A stretch of DNA of 64,000 nucleotides from Mycobacterium sp. E787 (GTDB lineage: Bacteria; Actinomycetota; Actinomycetes; Mycobacteriales; Mycobacteriaceae): the NCBI RefSeq assembly GCF_001668725.1, contig NZ_LZKL01000014.1, forward strand, positions 1 to 64,000, read 5' to 3'. The notes beneath the pieces are model-generated. The model had not been told where the DNA came from. It did no database searches and saw only the letters and a list, made by a program, of their open reading frames with translations. The position numbers and the translations under genes are program-made. Below, piece by piece: positions 18,408 through 27,115 of this stretch (positions are counted from its first letter, which is position 1; every line of letters begins with the position of its first letter).

Positions 18408-18698
18408 ATGAGCGATGATGCGGTGTACTACCGGGCCGACAAGCGCGGACTCAATCCCGGCGACCGGGCTACTCGCACCTTGGACCCGATGGACGACAAG
18501 GAGTACACGTACGCGACGACCCGCCTCGACGTCGCACGTGCGATCGCCGAAAAGCATTCCGATTTCTGCGTTTATCGTGTTCTGCTCGACGAGCCCATCG
18601 AAGCGGATCCCGATGCCGCCCAGGACAACCTCGGCGAGTTCTTCGTGCGTGCCCCATCGGGCGCCGTCGTCGAGGTCTTAGGTGCCGATGAAGCGTGA
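18408..18698 (+). CDS. Small protein resembling Arr-type ADP-ribosyltransferases
   Basis: A 96-residue protein with a strong GGAGG site before ATG 18408. The order of its segments resembles rifamycin ADP-ribosyltransferases (Arr, about 140 residues): YYRADKRGLNPGD in place of the Arr HGT-ADL-GD start, YTYATTRLDVARAIAE like Arr VY-TATLDAA, VYRVLLDEPIEADPD like the Arr YVVEP-FE-DPN strand, and a final VVEVLG. The NAD-binding His of Arr is replaced by Tyr-Arg, so activity is doubtful. This is a pattern-level resemblance, not a proven homology. It lies just upstream of pepE, which has its own promoter. Confidence 0.6.
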   Translation: MSDDAVYYRADKRGLNPGDRATRTLDPMDDKEYTYATTRLDVARAIAEKHSDFCVYRVLLDEPIEADPDAAQDNLGEFFVRAPSGAVVEVLGADEA

Positions 18699-18717
18699 AT
18701 TATCAACTACCGCAGAA

Positions 18718-18723
18718 TAGTTT
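18718..18723 (+). promoter_or_regulatory. pepE -10 element, leaderless or near-leaderless
   Basis: TAGTTT (TANNNT) ends 8 bases before the pepE ATG at 18732, and there is no Shine-Dalgarno sequence. Transcription would begin at or within a base or two of the start codon. Confidence 0.4.
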
Positions 18724-18731
18724 CTGCAAAC

Positions 18732-19859
18732 ATGAGCTCTGACCGATTCGACGCGGACGTGTACGCGCGCCGGCTGGCAGCGGCGGCCGCGGCGACCGCC
18801 GACGCCGGGCTGGCCGCCCTGGTGATCACGCCGGGCTATGACCTGCGCTATCTCGTCGGCTCGCGCGCCCAGACCCTCGAACGGCTCACCGCGTTGGTGC
18901 TGCCGGCGTCCGGCGAGCCGACGGTGGTGGTGCCCCGGCTGGAGCTGGCCGCCCTCAAAGGGTCGGCCGTGGCGGAACTGGGCCTGGCCGTTCGTGATTG
19001 GGTCGACGGCGACGACCCCTACCGGCTGGTGAGCGCGGCCCTGGGCGGGGGGCCCGCCGCGACCGCCGTCACCGATTCCATGCCCGCCCTGCACCTCTTG
19101 CCGCTGGCCGGCGTCCTCGGCGTGCTGCCGATGCTGGCCACCGACGTGCTGCGCGAGTTGCGGATGGTCAAGGAGGAGTGCGAGATCGACGCGCTGCACA
19201 AGGCTGGTGCGGCCATCGACCGCGTGCACGCCCGCGTGCCGGAGTTTTTGCGCCCCGGCCGCACCGAGGCGGACGTCGCCGCCGACATCGCCGAAGCCAT
19301 TGTCGCGGAAGGGCATTCGGAGGTGGCGTTCATCATCGTCGGCTCTGGACCGCACGCGGCCGACCCGCACCACGGCTACTCGGATCGCGAACTGCAGCGG
19401 GGCGACATCGTCGTCGTCGACATCGGTGGCGCGTACGAGCCCGGCTACCACTCCGATTCGACGCGCACCTATAGCATCGGTGAGCCCGAACCCGCTGTGG
19501 CGGAACAGTATTCGGTGCTACAGCGGGCCCAGCGCGCGGCTCTGGAGGCCGTCCGTCCCGGTGTGACCGCCGAGCAGGTCGACGCCGCCGCCCGCGACGT
19601 GCTGGCCGAGGCCGGGCTGGCGGAGTTCTTCGTGCACCGCACCGGGCACGGCATCGGTCTGTCGGTGCACGAGGAGCCGTACATCGTCGCCGGCAACCAT
19701 CTGCCGCTGGCCGCGGGGATGGCCTTCTCCGTCGAGCCCGGCATCTACTTTCCCGGCCGGTGGGGCGCCCGGATCGAGGACATCGTCGTCGTCACCGAGG
19801 ACGGCGCCCTGGCCGTCAACAACCGGCCGCACGAACTGATCGTGGTGCCCGCGTCCTAG
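18732..19859 (+). CDS. pepE: PepE, M24-family Xaa-Pro dipeptidase
   Basis: Cytoplasmic metallopeptidase cleaving X-Pro bonds. The 375-residue protein has the creatinase-like N-terminal domain (1-150) and the pita-bread C-terminal domain. All five metal ligands are visible: Asp in VVVDIGG, Asp in YHSDSTRTY, His in HRTGHGIGLS, Glu in FSVEPGIYFPG, and Glu in ARIEDIVVV. Length and placement next to the exonuclease gene match Rv2089c. Start ATG 18732 is supported by the -10 element directly upstream. Confidence 0.95.
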   Translation: MSSDRFDADVYARRLAAAAAATADAGLAALVITPGYDLRYLVGSRAQTLERLTALVLPASGEPTVVVPRLELAALKGSAVAELGLAVRDWVDGDDPYRLVSAALGGGPAATAVTDSMPALHLLPLAGVLGVLPMLATDVLRELRMVKEECEIDALHKAGAAIDRVHARVPEFLRPGRTEADVAADIAEAIVAEGHSEVAFIIVGSGPHAADPHHGYSDRELQRGDIVVVDIGGAYEPGYHSDSTRTYSIGEPEPAVAEQYSVLQRAQRAALEAVRPGVTAEQVDAAARDVLAEAGLAEFFVHRTGHGIGLSVHEEPYIVAGNHLPLAAGMAFSVEPGIYFPGRWGARIEDIVVVTEDGALAVNNRPHELIVVPAS

Positions 19860-19864
19860 CAGGC

Positions 19865-22171
19865 ATGACGGCCCCTCCGCGTAGGTTGGGCCACGTGTCG
19901 ATCCTGGACCTCACACTGCTTCCGTTGCGCATCGCGCGTCACTTCGCCGACGCGGTGCTGCACCCCGTCGCTCCCGCGCCGGCGCCGCCGGGCGAGCTGG
20001 TCGTCGTCGACGGGATGCCCGAGGGGGTGCCGCCGGCGGCGCGGCGCCCCGAACCGCGGCTGCCGGTGCCGTCGAATTGGCCGTTCGGCGAGGACTTTCC
20101 GCGCACCTGCGGCACCGGCCGGCTGGCCGGCGGCGCCCTGTTCTGGACCGACTTCCTCTACGACGACCACGGCGCGACCGGCCTCCCCGTCGGCGATCTG
20201 AAGATTCAGGCACCTCCGCGCGGCACTTACGTCTATCCCGACGGTCCCGCCGCCGGCAACGGCGCCGACATCTTCCGCGTCGCCGTCGGGCTCACCGAGA
20301 CCCACACGTGGTGGCGAATCGACTGGAACACGCTGGTGGACGCCTCGGTGCCCATCGCGCTGTTCACCTTCGACACCGACCCCGCCCGAACCGCCGCCGC
20401 GGACTGGCCGGCCGGGGCGGGCGTGCGCTCGGAGGGCATCGACATGGCCCTGCTGGTGTCCGGGCGAGGCGCCGCATTGATCGACCTGACGAGCGGGGCG
20501 CAGACGCCCGTTGAACACAGCGTCGACACGCAGTCGCGGTCGTTCGTGGCTCAGGTGCCGAGATCGCTGGTCGAGCCGACCGGCACCTGGAAGGTCCGGC
20601 TGGCCGCGGGCCTGGCCAACCCTGCGGGTGACGGGTTCGCCGACGTGCCCGCCGAGCGCGGGGCGCTACCCGGGCAACCCAACGTCTACAACCTCGCGTT
20701 CCGCACCACCGAGCAGGAACCGCCGCACCTGAACTTCTGGTCGGATTCCGCCCAGGCCGCGGCCCTGACCCATGGCGACGTGTCCGCGTTCGCCGTCACC
20801 GTGCCGTGGGGGCGGCTCGCCGCCCGCGAAACCGAGCCCGAGCCGGTGGTCACCGGCCCGTCGACCCGTTGGTATGTGTCCTCGGTCGAGCTGGGCCAGG
20901 GTATCGAAGGTGGGCTGGCCTCCTACGACATCTTGAGCACCAAGCCGCAGTTCCTCGGGCGCGTCCAGCCGTATTCGATCTGCCTGCCGTCCAGCTACGC
21001 GCCGGGGCGGGCGCTGCCGCTGACGCTGTTGCTGCACTCACTGGCGCTGGGCCAAAGCCAGTTCGCCGCGATCGACCCGCGCCTGCTGCACGAGGTGTGC
21101 GAGGGCCGCGACTCGGTGGTGGTGACGCCGCTGGCCCGGGGCCCGTCGAGCTGGTACTTCGACACCGGGGAACTCGACGTGTGGGAGGTGTGGGCCCGGG
21201 TCGCCGAGCAGCTGGGCACCGACCCGAATCGCACCGTCATCTCCGGCTATTCGATGGGCGGGTTTGCGGCCTACAAGCTGGGGCTGAGTTACCCCCAGGT
21301 CTTCTCCCAGGCGGTCGTCCTGGCCGGGCCGCCGGCCTGCGGGGTGCGGCTGTTGCCCGACGTGGACATCCCGGCCGATCTCGACCCGGAGTCGCCGTGC
21401 GCCCGCGAGGGCGACACCTGGAAGCTGCTGGTCAATGCGCGCTGGCTGCCGTACGTCATCGCCCACGGGCTGGTCGACGAGCTGGTGCCGTTCGCCTCGG
21501 CCGCCGAGCAGGTGCTCGAACTCGACCGGCTGGGCTACCGACACCGGTTCACCGTCTATCCGCTCGAGGATCACATCGCCTGGGTGCTGCAGGACAAGTT
21601 CGAGGACCCGATCGCGCACATGGGAACGGCTGTGCGCCAAGCAGATCCGGGACACATCACGTTCGCGTGGTACCCGCAGTTGGTGCGCGCCGATCTGGGC
21701 ATCGGGCCGCACCAGGCGTGGTGGGTCTCGGAGCTGGCCGCCGACGCGTCGGTGACGGGGCGGCGCGGGGCGGTGGCCGAAGTCGACGCGCGGTCGTACG
21801 CCCGGCCGGACCCGACGCACGCGATCCGGCACCACCGCGGCGTTGTCTGGAACCTCGACCCGTCGCCCGGCCTGTACAGCGAGCTGGACTGGCAGGTGGG
21901 ACGGGCCGTCGCGCCGCTGCCGTATCTGACGCTGCGCCTCACCGGTGTCGCCGGCCTCACGGTCGACGTCGCGCGCGCCGGCCTGGCCGGGTTGCCGTCG
22001 TCGACGATCACCGTGGCCACCGACGTCGCCACGCGGATCACGCTGGCGGGGCTGCCCGACGGGGCGGTGGTGCAGATCGACGGGCAGCCGGCCGGGCCGG
22101 CCGTCGTGGTGCCGGCGGGGCGCCACCGCATCACGCTGCGTGCGGCCTCCGTCAGCGGTTCGCCAGCCTAA
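19865..22171 (+). CDS. Large alpha/beta hydrolase, prolyl-oligopeptidase/esterase type
   Basis: A 768-residue protein with three parts. An N-terminal region of about 350 residues is rich in beta-strand-like sequence. A hydrolase domain carries the nucleophile elbow SGYSMGGFA (near residue 462), an Asp in HGLVDELVPF and the His in YPLEDHIAW. The C-terminal region of about 180 residues ends in a beta-rich module (TLAGLPDGAVVQIDGQPAGP). No signal peptide is evident. The substrate is unknown; the overall form resembles PHB-depolymerase/prolyl peptidase-like enzymes. ATG 19865, 6 bases after pepE, is preferred; GTG 19895 is possible. The frame extends to 19760 inside pepE but that is unlikely to be used. 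Confidence 0.8.
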   Translation: MTAPPRRLGHVSILDLTLLPLRIARHFADAVLHPVAPAPAPPGELVVVDGMPEGVPPAARRPEPRLPVPSNWPFGEDFPRTCGTGRLAGGALFWTDFLYDDHGATGLPVGDLKIQAPPRGTYVYPDGPAAGNGADIFRVAVGLTETHTWWRIDWNTLVDASVPIALFTFDTDPARTAAADWPAGAGVRSEGIDMALLVSGRGAALIDLTSGAQTPVEHSVDTQSRSFVAQVPRSLVEPTGTWKVRLAAGLANPAGDGFADVPAERGALPGQPNVYNLAFRTTEQEPPHLNFWSDSAQAAALTHGDVSAFAVTVPWGRLAARETEPEPVVTGPSTRWYVSSVELGQGIEGGLASYDILSTKPQFLGRVQPYSICLPSSYAPGRALPLTLLLHSLALGQSQFAAIDPRLLHEVCEGRDSVVVTPLARGPSSWYFDTGELDVWEVWARVAEQLGTDPNRTVISGYSMGGFAAYKLGLSYPQVFSQAVVLAGPPACGVRLLPDVDIPADLDPESPCAREGDTWKLLVNARWLPYVIAHGLVDELVPFASAAEQVLELDRLGYRHRFTVYPLEDHIAWVLQDKFEDPIAHMGTAVRQADPGHITFAWYPQLVRADLGIGPHQAWWVSELAADASVTGRRGAVAEVDARSYARPDPTHAIRHHRGVVWNLDPSPGLYSELDWQVGRAVAPLPYLTLRLTGVAGLTVDVARAGLAGLPSSTITVATDVATRITLAGLPDGAVVQIDGQPAGPAVVVPAGRHRITLRAASVSGSPA

Positions 22172-22188
22172 CGCCCGTTCTTGGTTCG

Positions 22189-22269
22189 CGAGCGTGACGC
22201 CGTTCCTGGTTCGCGAACGTGAACCCGCGGCGAATTTCGGCCCGATTTTTCGCAGTGGCGTCACGCTCG
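22189..22269. repeat. 13-bp inverted repeat with GCGAGCGTGA-type direct repeats
   Basis: CGAGCGTGACGCC (22189-22201) is perfectly inverted at 22257-22269 with a 55-nt loop. The left arm lies in a short direct repeat (GTTCTTGGTTCGCGAGCGTG, then GTTCCTGGTTCGCGAACGTG). It fills the gap between the hydrolase and the toxin gene and shares the GAGCGTG core with 13326 and 48297. It may be a dispersed intergenic element or a transcription end signal. Confidence 0.55.
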
Positions 22270-22326
22270 GCGCGCCGGAGGCGTCCCGAGTCCGCGCATC
22301 CCGTTTGGTGGCACGACCGGGGGTGA

Positions 22327-25308
22327 ATGGCGACGGTCGGCGACCTGGACGAGAATTTCGCCCCGATGGTTCCCTTGGTCGTCGATCCGCAAGCGCTGTT
22401 CGCGGTGGGCAGCGCGGTGATTGCCGCCGGCGATGGCCTGGCCGCGAACCTGACGGTGTTGACGGCGGGTTTTGCGGCCCACACCGGCCTGGACGCGGCC
22501 GGCGCGATGTTCGGACTGGGTTATCAGGACGCGGGCGAGTCCGTGCTGCGGGCCGCGACGGCCGCCGTCAACGCGTGCCGGCAGAGCGGGGCGCTGATAC
22601 AGCAGGGCGCCGCCAACTACTCGCAGGCCGAAGCGGCCTCCACCCTGGGGGGCGGTGCCGGCGCCTTGCAGGCGCCGCCCGCGCAGGACAAGATGTCGGC
22701 GCCCGGCCCGCCCGGGACCTGGGGCAAAGGCGAGCCGCCGCCGCTGCTGCTGTGGGCGGTGGTGGAGTCGTTCGTCGACGACGTGTGGCCCGACGGGGAC
22801 GTGGCCGGTTTGCATGCGGCCGCCGCTCGCTGGCGGGGCTTCGCCGGGGCCGCTGGCGGGATGCGGAGCGCGCTGAACGCCGCGAAGACGCTGCTGGACG
22901 CTCATCAGATCCCCGAGGGCGAAAAGATCGACGACGCGCTTTCGCAGATCGGCGACTGCATGGGCAAGATCGGCGAGGCGTCCGGAAAGTTGGCCGGGGC
23001 CCTCGATCACTTCGCCGACGAGGTGGCCGGCGCTCAGCACCACATCCGGGATCTGCTGAACCGGCTTGGGTCGCTGACAGACCTCGGCCACGACGTGATG
23101 TTGATCATCAAGGGCGACGCGCTCCAGGAGATCAAGAAGATCGCTCACGACATCAACGACGTGCTGCACGACTTGGGGCAGGAGGCCCGCGCCGCCGAGC
23201 AAGGCGTCAAGGCAGGTTTAGGGGTCGTCGACGGTTTGGTCGTCAAATTGGAAAAGTACGTGCGCGGCGAGCTCAAGCAGTTTCTGGGTGATGCCGTCGG
23301 CAATCAGGTGGCAACAGTTTTCGACGTCTTCGCCAACGCGAATGAGGGTGCCCTGAAGGGCGCCGTCGGAATGGCGTTGGCCATCGGGGATCTCGACCCG
23401 CGGTGGTTCCTCGTCGATCCCCACGGCGCCGCCGAGACATGGACGGGCTTGGGTAAAGGCCTGTGGAAGGGAAGCTTGGTCAATGGCGTCCTCAACCCGC
23501 AGGAGTTCGTCGAGGCCAACTGGCAGCAGTTGAAAGGCCTGCTGCACCTTGATGATTGGAGTACCGCGCGACCGGGGTTGGGTTTCGGGGAGAACGCCTT
23601 CGATGTCGCGATGTTCTTCATTCCTGGCGCCGGTGAAGCCGGCGGCGCCGCGGAAGCCAGTGGGGCGGCCGCCCGTGGAGCCGAGGCCGCTGTGGACGCC
23701 GAGCGTGCCGCCGGTCGAGCGGTCGATGGAGTTGCAGGTGTCGCGGGTACACGCGGCGCTTTGGCAGATATCGCCGGCGTCGGTGGTGACCTGACCAAGA
23801 ATCTTGAGGGCGTTGCCGGGAAGCTGCCCAAGATCGAGCCGCCGCCGGTCGGCGGCCGCCCCGTGGGCTTGCCGTCGCCGAAGCCGTTGGAGGCGCCGGT
23901 CGAGTCGGTGCCGCGCCCACCGGACGGGGTGCCTGGTGCGTCGGGGGAGCCAAAGCCTCTCGATACTGCGCCGCCGGAGCGTGCTGTGCAGGAACCACCT
24001 CCTGAACCGTCGGCCGCTGGGCCCGCACCGGCTGCGGGTGGTCCGCACGACCCTGTGCCGGTGCCCGCGGGTCCGCATGATCCCGTGTCGGCGCCCGCCG
24101 ATGGCCCGCATGAACCGGTGTCATTGCCTGCGGGGCCCCGTGATCCAGCGTCGGCTCCGGCAGTTGGTCCTCGCGATTCGACGCCGGCGACTGCGCCTGC
24201 TTCGCATTCACCGGCAATTCCGGCCGCAGTCGGCGAACGCAATCTGTCGACGGCGCCGCAATTGGTCGATCATCCGCCCGCTCGGATGTCGGCAGCGCCG
24301 AGCGGAGTTCCCCTCGAACCGGCACCAATCTCCGCGCATTCACCGCAGGCGTCGCCGTCCTTCACGTCTGCGGTGCCACATTCGACACCCCCGGTACGCA
24401 ACCCGTCCGAACTACTGGCACCCGGCAGCGGCTTGCACGGGTCTGCAGACGGTGGCCCTCCGCGCGTAAGGCCACCACATGATCGGGCGGGTGGTCCGGC
24501 TGAGGGTGGTCCGCCGCGGTCGGACCGACGGCCACCCGACGCTGATCGTCCGCACGAGCCCGCGCCCGGCGATGATGCTCCGCCGGCTGAGCGTGGGCAT
24601 GGCGTTCCGCAGGACAGAGATGGTTCACCGGGGCGCGACCACGATGGTTCCGCAGACGACGGCACCGGACAGGATCCCGTGCACTCCCACGAGTCTTCCG
24701 GTGACGGTTGGCACCGCTTGTCGGATGGGCCACTTGATCCGCACTATGGGGAACCGCTGCCTCAGCATTGGGATTTTCCAGATAATCCAGTTGACCCGAG
24801 CCAGATGAATCCTTCTGTGGCGGAACTCATTAGGGACCCGGAGGCGCCCTTCGGCCGCGACCCCCAAGGACATGCGTATACCGGGGAACAATACGCCGAG
24901 CGCTTTAATAAACTCAGTCAGGATGGCGACCACTGGGCAAACTTCCCGGGGAACGACGGGGCAGTGCCAGGCACCAAGGTGATTTTTACAGACGGAAATC
25001 AGTTCATCAAGTTTTACGGAAATCAGTTGGATCGGATAGGGCTCGAATCCGGTAAGTACTTGGCAGTAATGGAAGATGGAATACCGGCATTCTGGGAGGG
25101 CAGGGCGTTACACGTGGACAGCCTTGCACAGCCGTATAATGCTTATGTATTCAAGAGTCTGCCCGAGAACTGGATGATCGAAGTGTCTGAAGTCGCCCCC
25201 GGGTTAGGCCAACCCGGCGGTTCAATACAAGTCAGAATACTCAACTCGGAGGGTAGGGCGATGACGGCTGAGGAGCTGACTGACCCTGATGTTGGCGTGC
25301 TGGAATGA
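22327..25308 (+). CDS. CpnT-like outer-membrane channel/NAD-glycohydrolase (TNT-domain) toxin
   Basis: A 993-residue homologue of CpnT, the mycobacterial channel protein with a secreted necrotizing toxin. Residues 1-about 430 match the CpnT N-terminal domain (VDPQALFAVGSAVIAAG, VWPDGDVAGLHAAAARWRGF). Residues about 500-790 are a Pro-rich linker with repeated GPHDPV/SAPA units. Residues about 795-993 are the TNT domain (GWHRLSDGPLDPHYGEPL, NDGAVPGTKV, DRIG, RALH at 926-929, GQPGG with Gln962). The His and Gln probably correspond to the NAD-site residues of TNT, so the enzyme looks active. The 3' end drops to roughly 45-57% GC. The esxE/esxF-type genes that precede cpnT in M. tuberculosis are absent. 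The stop overlaps the immunity gene by ATGA. Confidence 0.9.
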   Translation: MATVGDLDENFAPMVPLVVDPQALFAVGSAVIAAGDGLAANLTVLTAGFAAHTGLDAAGAMFGLGYQDAGESVLRAATAAVNACRQSGALIQQGAANYSQAEAASTLGGGAGALQAPPAQDKMSAPGPPGTWGKGEPPPLLLWAVVESFVDDVWPDGDVAGLHAAAARWRGFAGAAGGMRSALNAAKTLLDAHQIPEGEKIDDALSQIGDCMGKIGEASGKLAGALDHFADEVAGAQHHIRDLLNRLGSLTDLGHDVMLIIKGDALQEIKKIAHDINDVLHDLGQEARAAEQGVKAGLGVVDGLVVKLEKYVRGELKQFLGDAVGNQVATVFDVFANANEGALKGAVGMALAIGDLDPRWFLVDPHGAAETWTGLGKGLWKGSLVNGVLNPQEFVEANWQQLKGLLHLDDWSTARPGLGFGENAFDVAMFFIPGAGEAGGAAEASGAAARGAEAAVDAERAAGRAVDGVAGVAGTRGALADIAGVGGDLTKNLEGVAGKLPKIEPPPVGGRPVGLPSPKPLEAPVESVPRPPDGVPGASGEPKPLDTAPPERAVQEPPPEPSAAGPAPAAGGPHDPVPVPAGPHDPVSAPADGPHEPVSLPAGPRDPASAPAVGPRDSTPATAPASHSPAIPAAVGERNLSTAPQLVDHPPARMSAAPSGVPLEPAPISAHSPQASPSFTSAVPHSTPPVRNPSELLAPGSGLHGSADGGPPRVRPPHDRAGGPAEGGPPRSDRRPPDADRPHEPAPGDDAPPAERGHGVPQDRDGSPGRDHDGSADDGTGQDPVHSHESSGDGWHRLSDGPLDPHYGEPLPQHWDFPDNPVDPSQMNPSVAELIRDPEAPFGRDPQGHAYTGEQYAERFNKLSQDGDHWANFPGNDGAVPGTKVIFTDGNQFIKFYGNQLDRIGLESGKYLAVMEDGIPAFWEGRALHVDSLAQPYNAYVFKSLPENWMIEVSEVAPGLGQPGGSIQVRILNSEGRAMTAEELTDPDVGVLE

Positions 25309-25841
25309 CAGACGACATCGAAGTGTCCTCGCAACTCGAACATTGGGCCAAGCGTGCCGAGTACACGCTTACGCCTGGATCGCGAACGCACGACGGGCGG
25401 GCGGTATTCTCGGCGTCGCTGGGCGAGATTCGACTACTGATCGGAAGGAACCGCGACGGCTGGTTCGTCATCACCGATTCTGACCGCATGGGGTCCGAAC
25501 AGTTCCTGCTGGCTGCTCCGTCGATGGCGACAATCGAAAAGTATCTCTTGGGACGGTTCTGTCTCTCAATTCGGAGTGGCTCTGGATTACCTCGTGTCCA
25601 CGTTCCGACTTCCGCTCAGGACATGTCGGGCCATTTCACCATCGAGACGCGCGACTTCGACGGTGTCAAGCGGTTTGCCTTAGTGGCAACGGACGGCTCG
25701 ACAGTGGCTATTGGAAGCGCCGACAGGGTAACTGCGAAGTCGGAATTCACTAAGCTCGCGCTGTACCTGCCCGCGACAATAGATCAGTTTGAGGCGTCGG
25801 CCGTTGATCCTGACGGAGAGCCGCTTTTCGAACGCCGATAG
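25305..25841 (+). CDS. Immunity protein for TNT-type toxin (IFT/Rv3902c-like)
   Basis: A 178-residue soluble protein whose ATG overlaps the toxin stop (ATGA), ensuring that the antidote is made with the toxin. Size and features agree with the immunity factor for TNT (Rv3902c, encoded just downstream of cpnT). An N-terminal block has LEHWAKRAEYTLTPGSRTHD. A characteristic segment SDRMGSEQFLLAAPSM-TIEKYL is followed by a C-terminal FEASAVDPDGEPLFERR. It would bind and block the NAD-glycohydrolase active site in the cytoplasm. GC content is lower than in flanking genes, like the toxin tip. The assignment rests on motif recall and gene position. Confidence 0.85.
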   Translation: MTDDIEVSSQLEHWAKRAEYTLTPGSRTHDGRAVFSASLGEIRLLIGRNRDGWFVITDSDRMGSEQFLLAAPSMATIEKYLLGRFCLSIRSGSGLPRVHVPTSAQDMSGHFTIETRDFDGVKRFALVATDGSTVAIGSADRVTAKSEFTKLALYLPATIDQFEASAVDPDGEPLFERR

Positions 25842-25919
25842 AGACTTATCCGGCAGCGCAGATTTGCGCGAAGATTCTGCTACGAGCGGGCTTGTGGCAT
25901 CGGCCTGATCTAATCTGAG

Positions 25920-26330
25920 CTACTCGCCCCGGTCCAACAGATCCGACGACCCCAACACCCGCTCGATCTGCACCTCGATGACCACCCGCCGCGGATTCGG
26001 ACGCGGGGTGCGGTAGCGCTGGGCGTAGCGCAACTCGGCATCCCGCACGGCGTCGGCGTCGCTGTTCACCTTGGACCGGCCCTCCAGCGACAGCCAGCGG
26101 GCGCCGTCGACCTGGCTCAGCACCGCCACCCCGGCGCGGTCGGCGTTGACGGCCTTCTGGGAGCCGCCGGTGGTGATCACCCGGGCGATGTGGGTCTTGG
26201 GGTCGAAGGTGAAACCCACCGCAACCACATGCGGGGAATTGTCGGCCCGCAGCGTGGTCAGCATCGCCAGGTGACGTTCGGACAGGAAGGCCAGCGCATC
26301 GTCGGTCAGCCGCGTAGTGGTATTCGCCAT
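25920..26330 (-). CDS. F420H2-dependent biliverdin reductase, FDOR/PPOX fold (Rv2074-like)
   Basis: A 136-residue split-barrel flavin/deazaflavin oxidoreductase, nearly identical in pattern to Rv2074 ([55 protein letters not shown]). Rv2074 was once listed as a pyridoxamine oxidase but reduces biliverdin with F420H2. It acts in the cytoplasm, probably as a dimer. ATG 26330 is chosen over TTG 26333. It is divergent from the SDR gene and unrelated to the toxin pair upstream. Confidence 0.93.
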   Translation of the reverse strand: MANTTTRLTDDALAFLSERHLAMLTTLRADNSPHVVAVGFTFDPKTHIARVITTGGSQKAVNADRAGVAVLSQVDGARWLSLEGRSKVNSDADAVRDAELRYAQRYRTPRPNPRRVVIEVQIERVLGSSDLLDRGE

Positions 26331-26352
26331 CAACGCCCACGCTAGCGCAGGT

Positions 26353-26358
26353 CATAAT
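26353..26358 (+). promoter_or_regulatory. -10 element for the SDR-cob operon, leaderless
   Basis: CATAAT ends 7 bases before the GTG at 26366, with no Shine-Dalgarno in between. It would start transcription at the SDR start codon and drive SDR-cobL-cobM-cobK as one unit. Confidence 0.4.
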
Positions 26359-26365
26359 CGCAGCC

Positions 26366-27115
26366 GTGGACGACACGGGCGCGGGTCCGATACTGATCCT
26401 GGGCGGCCGCAGCGAAATCGGCATCGAGCTCGCGCGCCGGCTGGCCCCCGGGGCGACGGTGGTGCTGGCCGCACGCAAGGCCGACGAGCTCGTCGACGAG
26501 GTCGCGACGGTCAAGGCCGCAGGGGCCGCGGCGGTGCACACCACGGAATTCGACGCCGACGACCTGGCCTCGCACGGGCCGCTGATCGACTCGATCGTCG
26601 CCCAACACGGACCGATCGGCACCGCGGTGCTGGCCTTCGGAATCCTGGGCGATCAGTCCCGCGCCGAGAGCGACGCCACCCACGCGGTGTCGATCGTCCA
26701 GACCGACTACGTCGACCAGGTCAGCATCCTCACCCACCTGGCCGCCGCCATGCGTGCCGCCGGCCGCGGCTCCCTGGTGGTGTTTTCCTCGGTGGCGGGC
26801 GTGCGCGTCCGACGCGCCAACTACGTCTACGGCTCGGCCAAGGCCGGCCTGGACGGCTTCGCCAGCGGGCTGGCCGACGCCCTGCACGGCAGCGGGGTCA
26901 GCCTGCTGATCGCGCGCCCGGGCTTCGTCATCGGGCGCATGACCGAAGGCATGCGGCCGGCGCCGCTGTCCAGCACCCCGGAGCAGGTGGCCGCCGCGAC
27001 CGCACGCGCGCTGCGCAAGGGGCGAAGCACGGTTTGGATTCCGTGGTCATTGCGGCCGATGTTCTTCGTGATGCGGCTGCTGCCGCAGTTCGTCTGGCGC
27101 AGGATGCCGCGATGA
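26366..27115 (+). CDS. Short-chain dehydrogenase/reductase (Rv2073c-like)
   Basis: A 249-residue SDR of the DprE2-like group. The nucleotide-binding motif is a variant (ILGGRSEIGIELARRL) followed by a second-strand RK that would favour NADP(H). The catalytic Ser is in VVFSSVAGVR and the Tyr/Lys pair in YVYGSAK. The hydrophobic, basic C-terminus (RPMFFVMRLLPQFVWRRMPR) may associate with the membrane. The substrate is unknown. Its stop overlaps the cobL start, so it is the first gene of the cobL-cobM-cobK operon, as in M. tuberculosis, although no role in cobalamin synthesis is established. Confidence 0.9.
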   Translation: MDDTGAGPILILGGRSEIGIELARRLAPGATVVLAARKADELVDEVATVKAAGAAAVHTTEFDADDLASHGPLIDSIVAQHGPIGTAVLAFGILGDQSRAESDATHAVSIVQTDYVDQVSILTHLAAAMRAAGRGSLVVFSSVAGVRVRRANYVYGSAKAGLDGFASGLADALHGSGVSLLIARPGFVIGRMTEGMRPAPLSSTPEQVAAATARALRKGRSTVWIPWSLRPMFFVMRLLPQFVWRRMPR

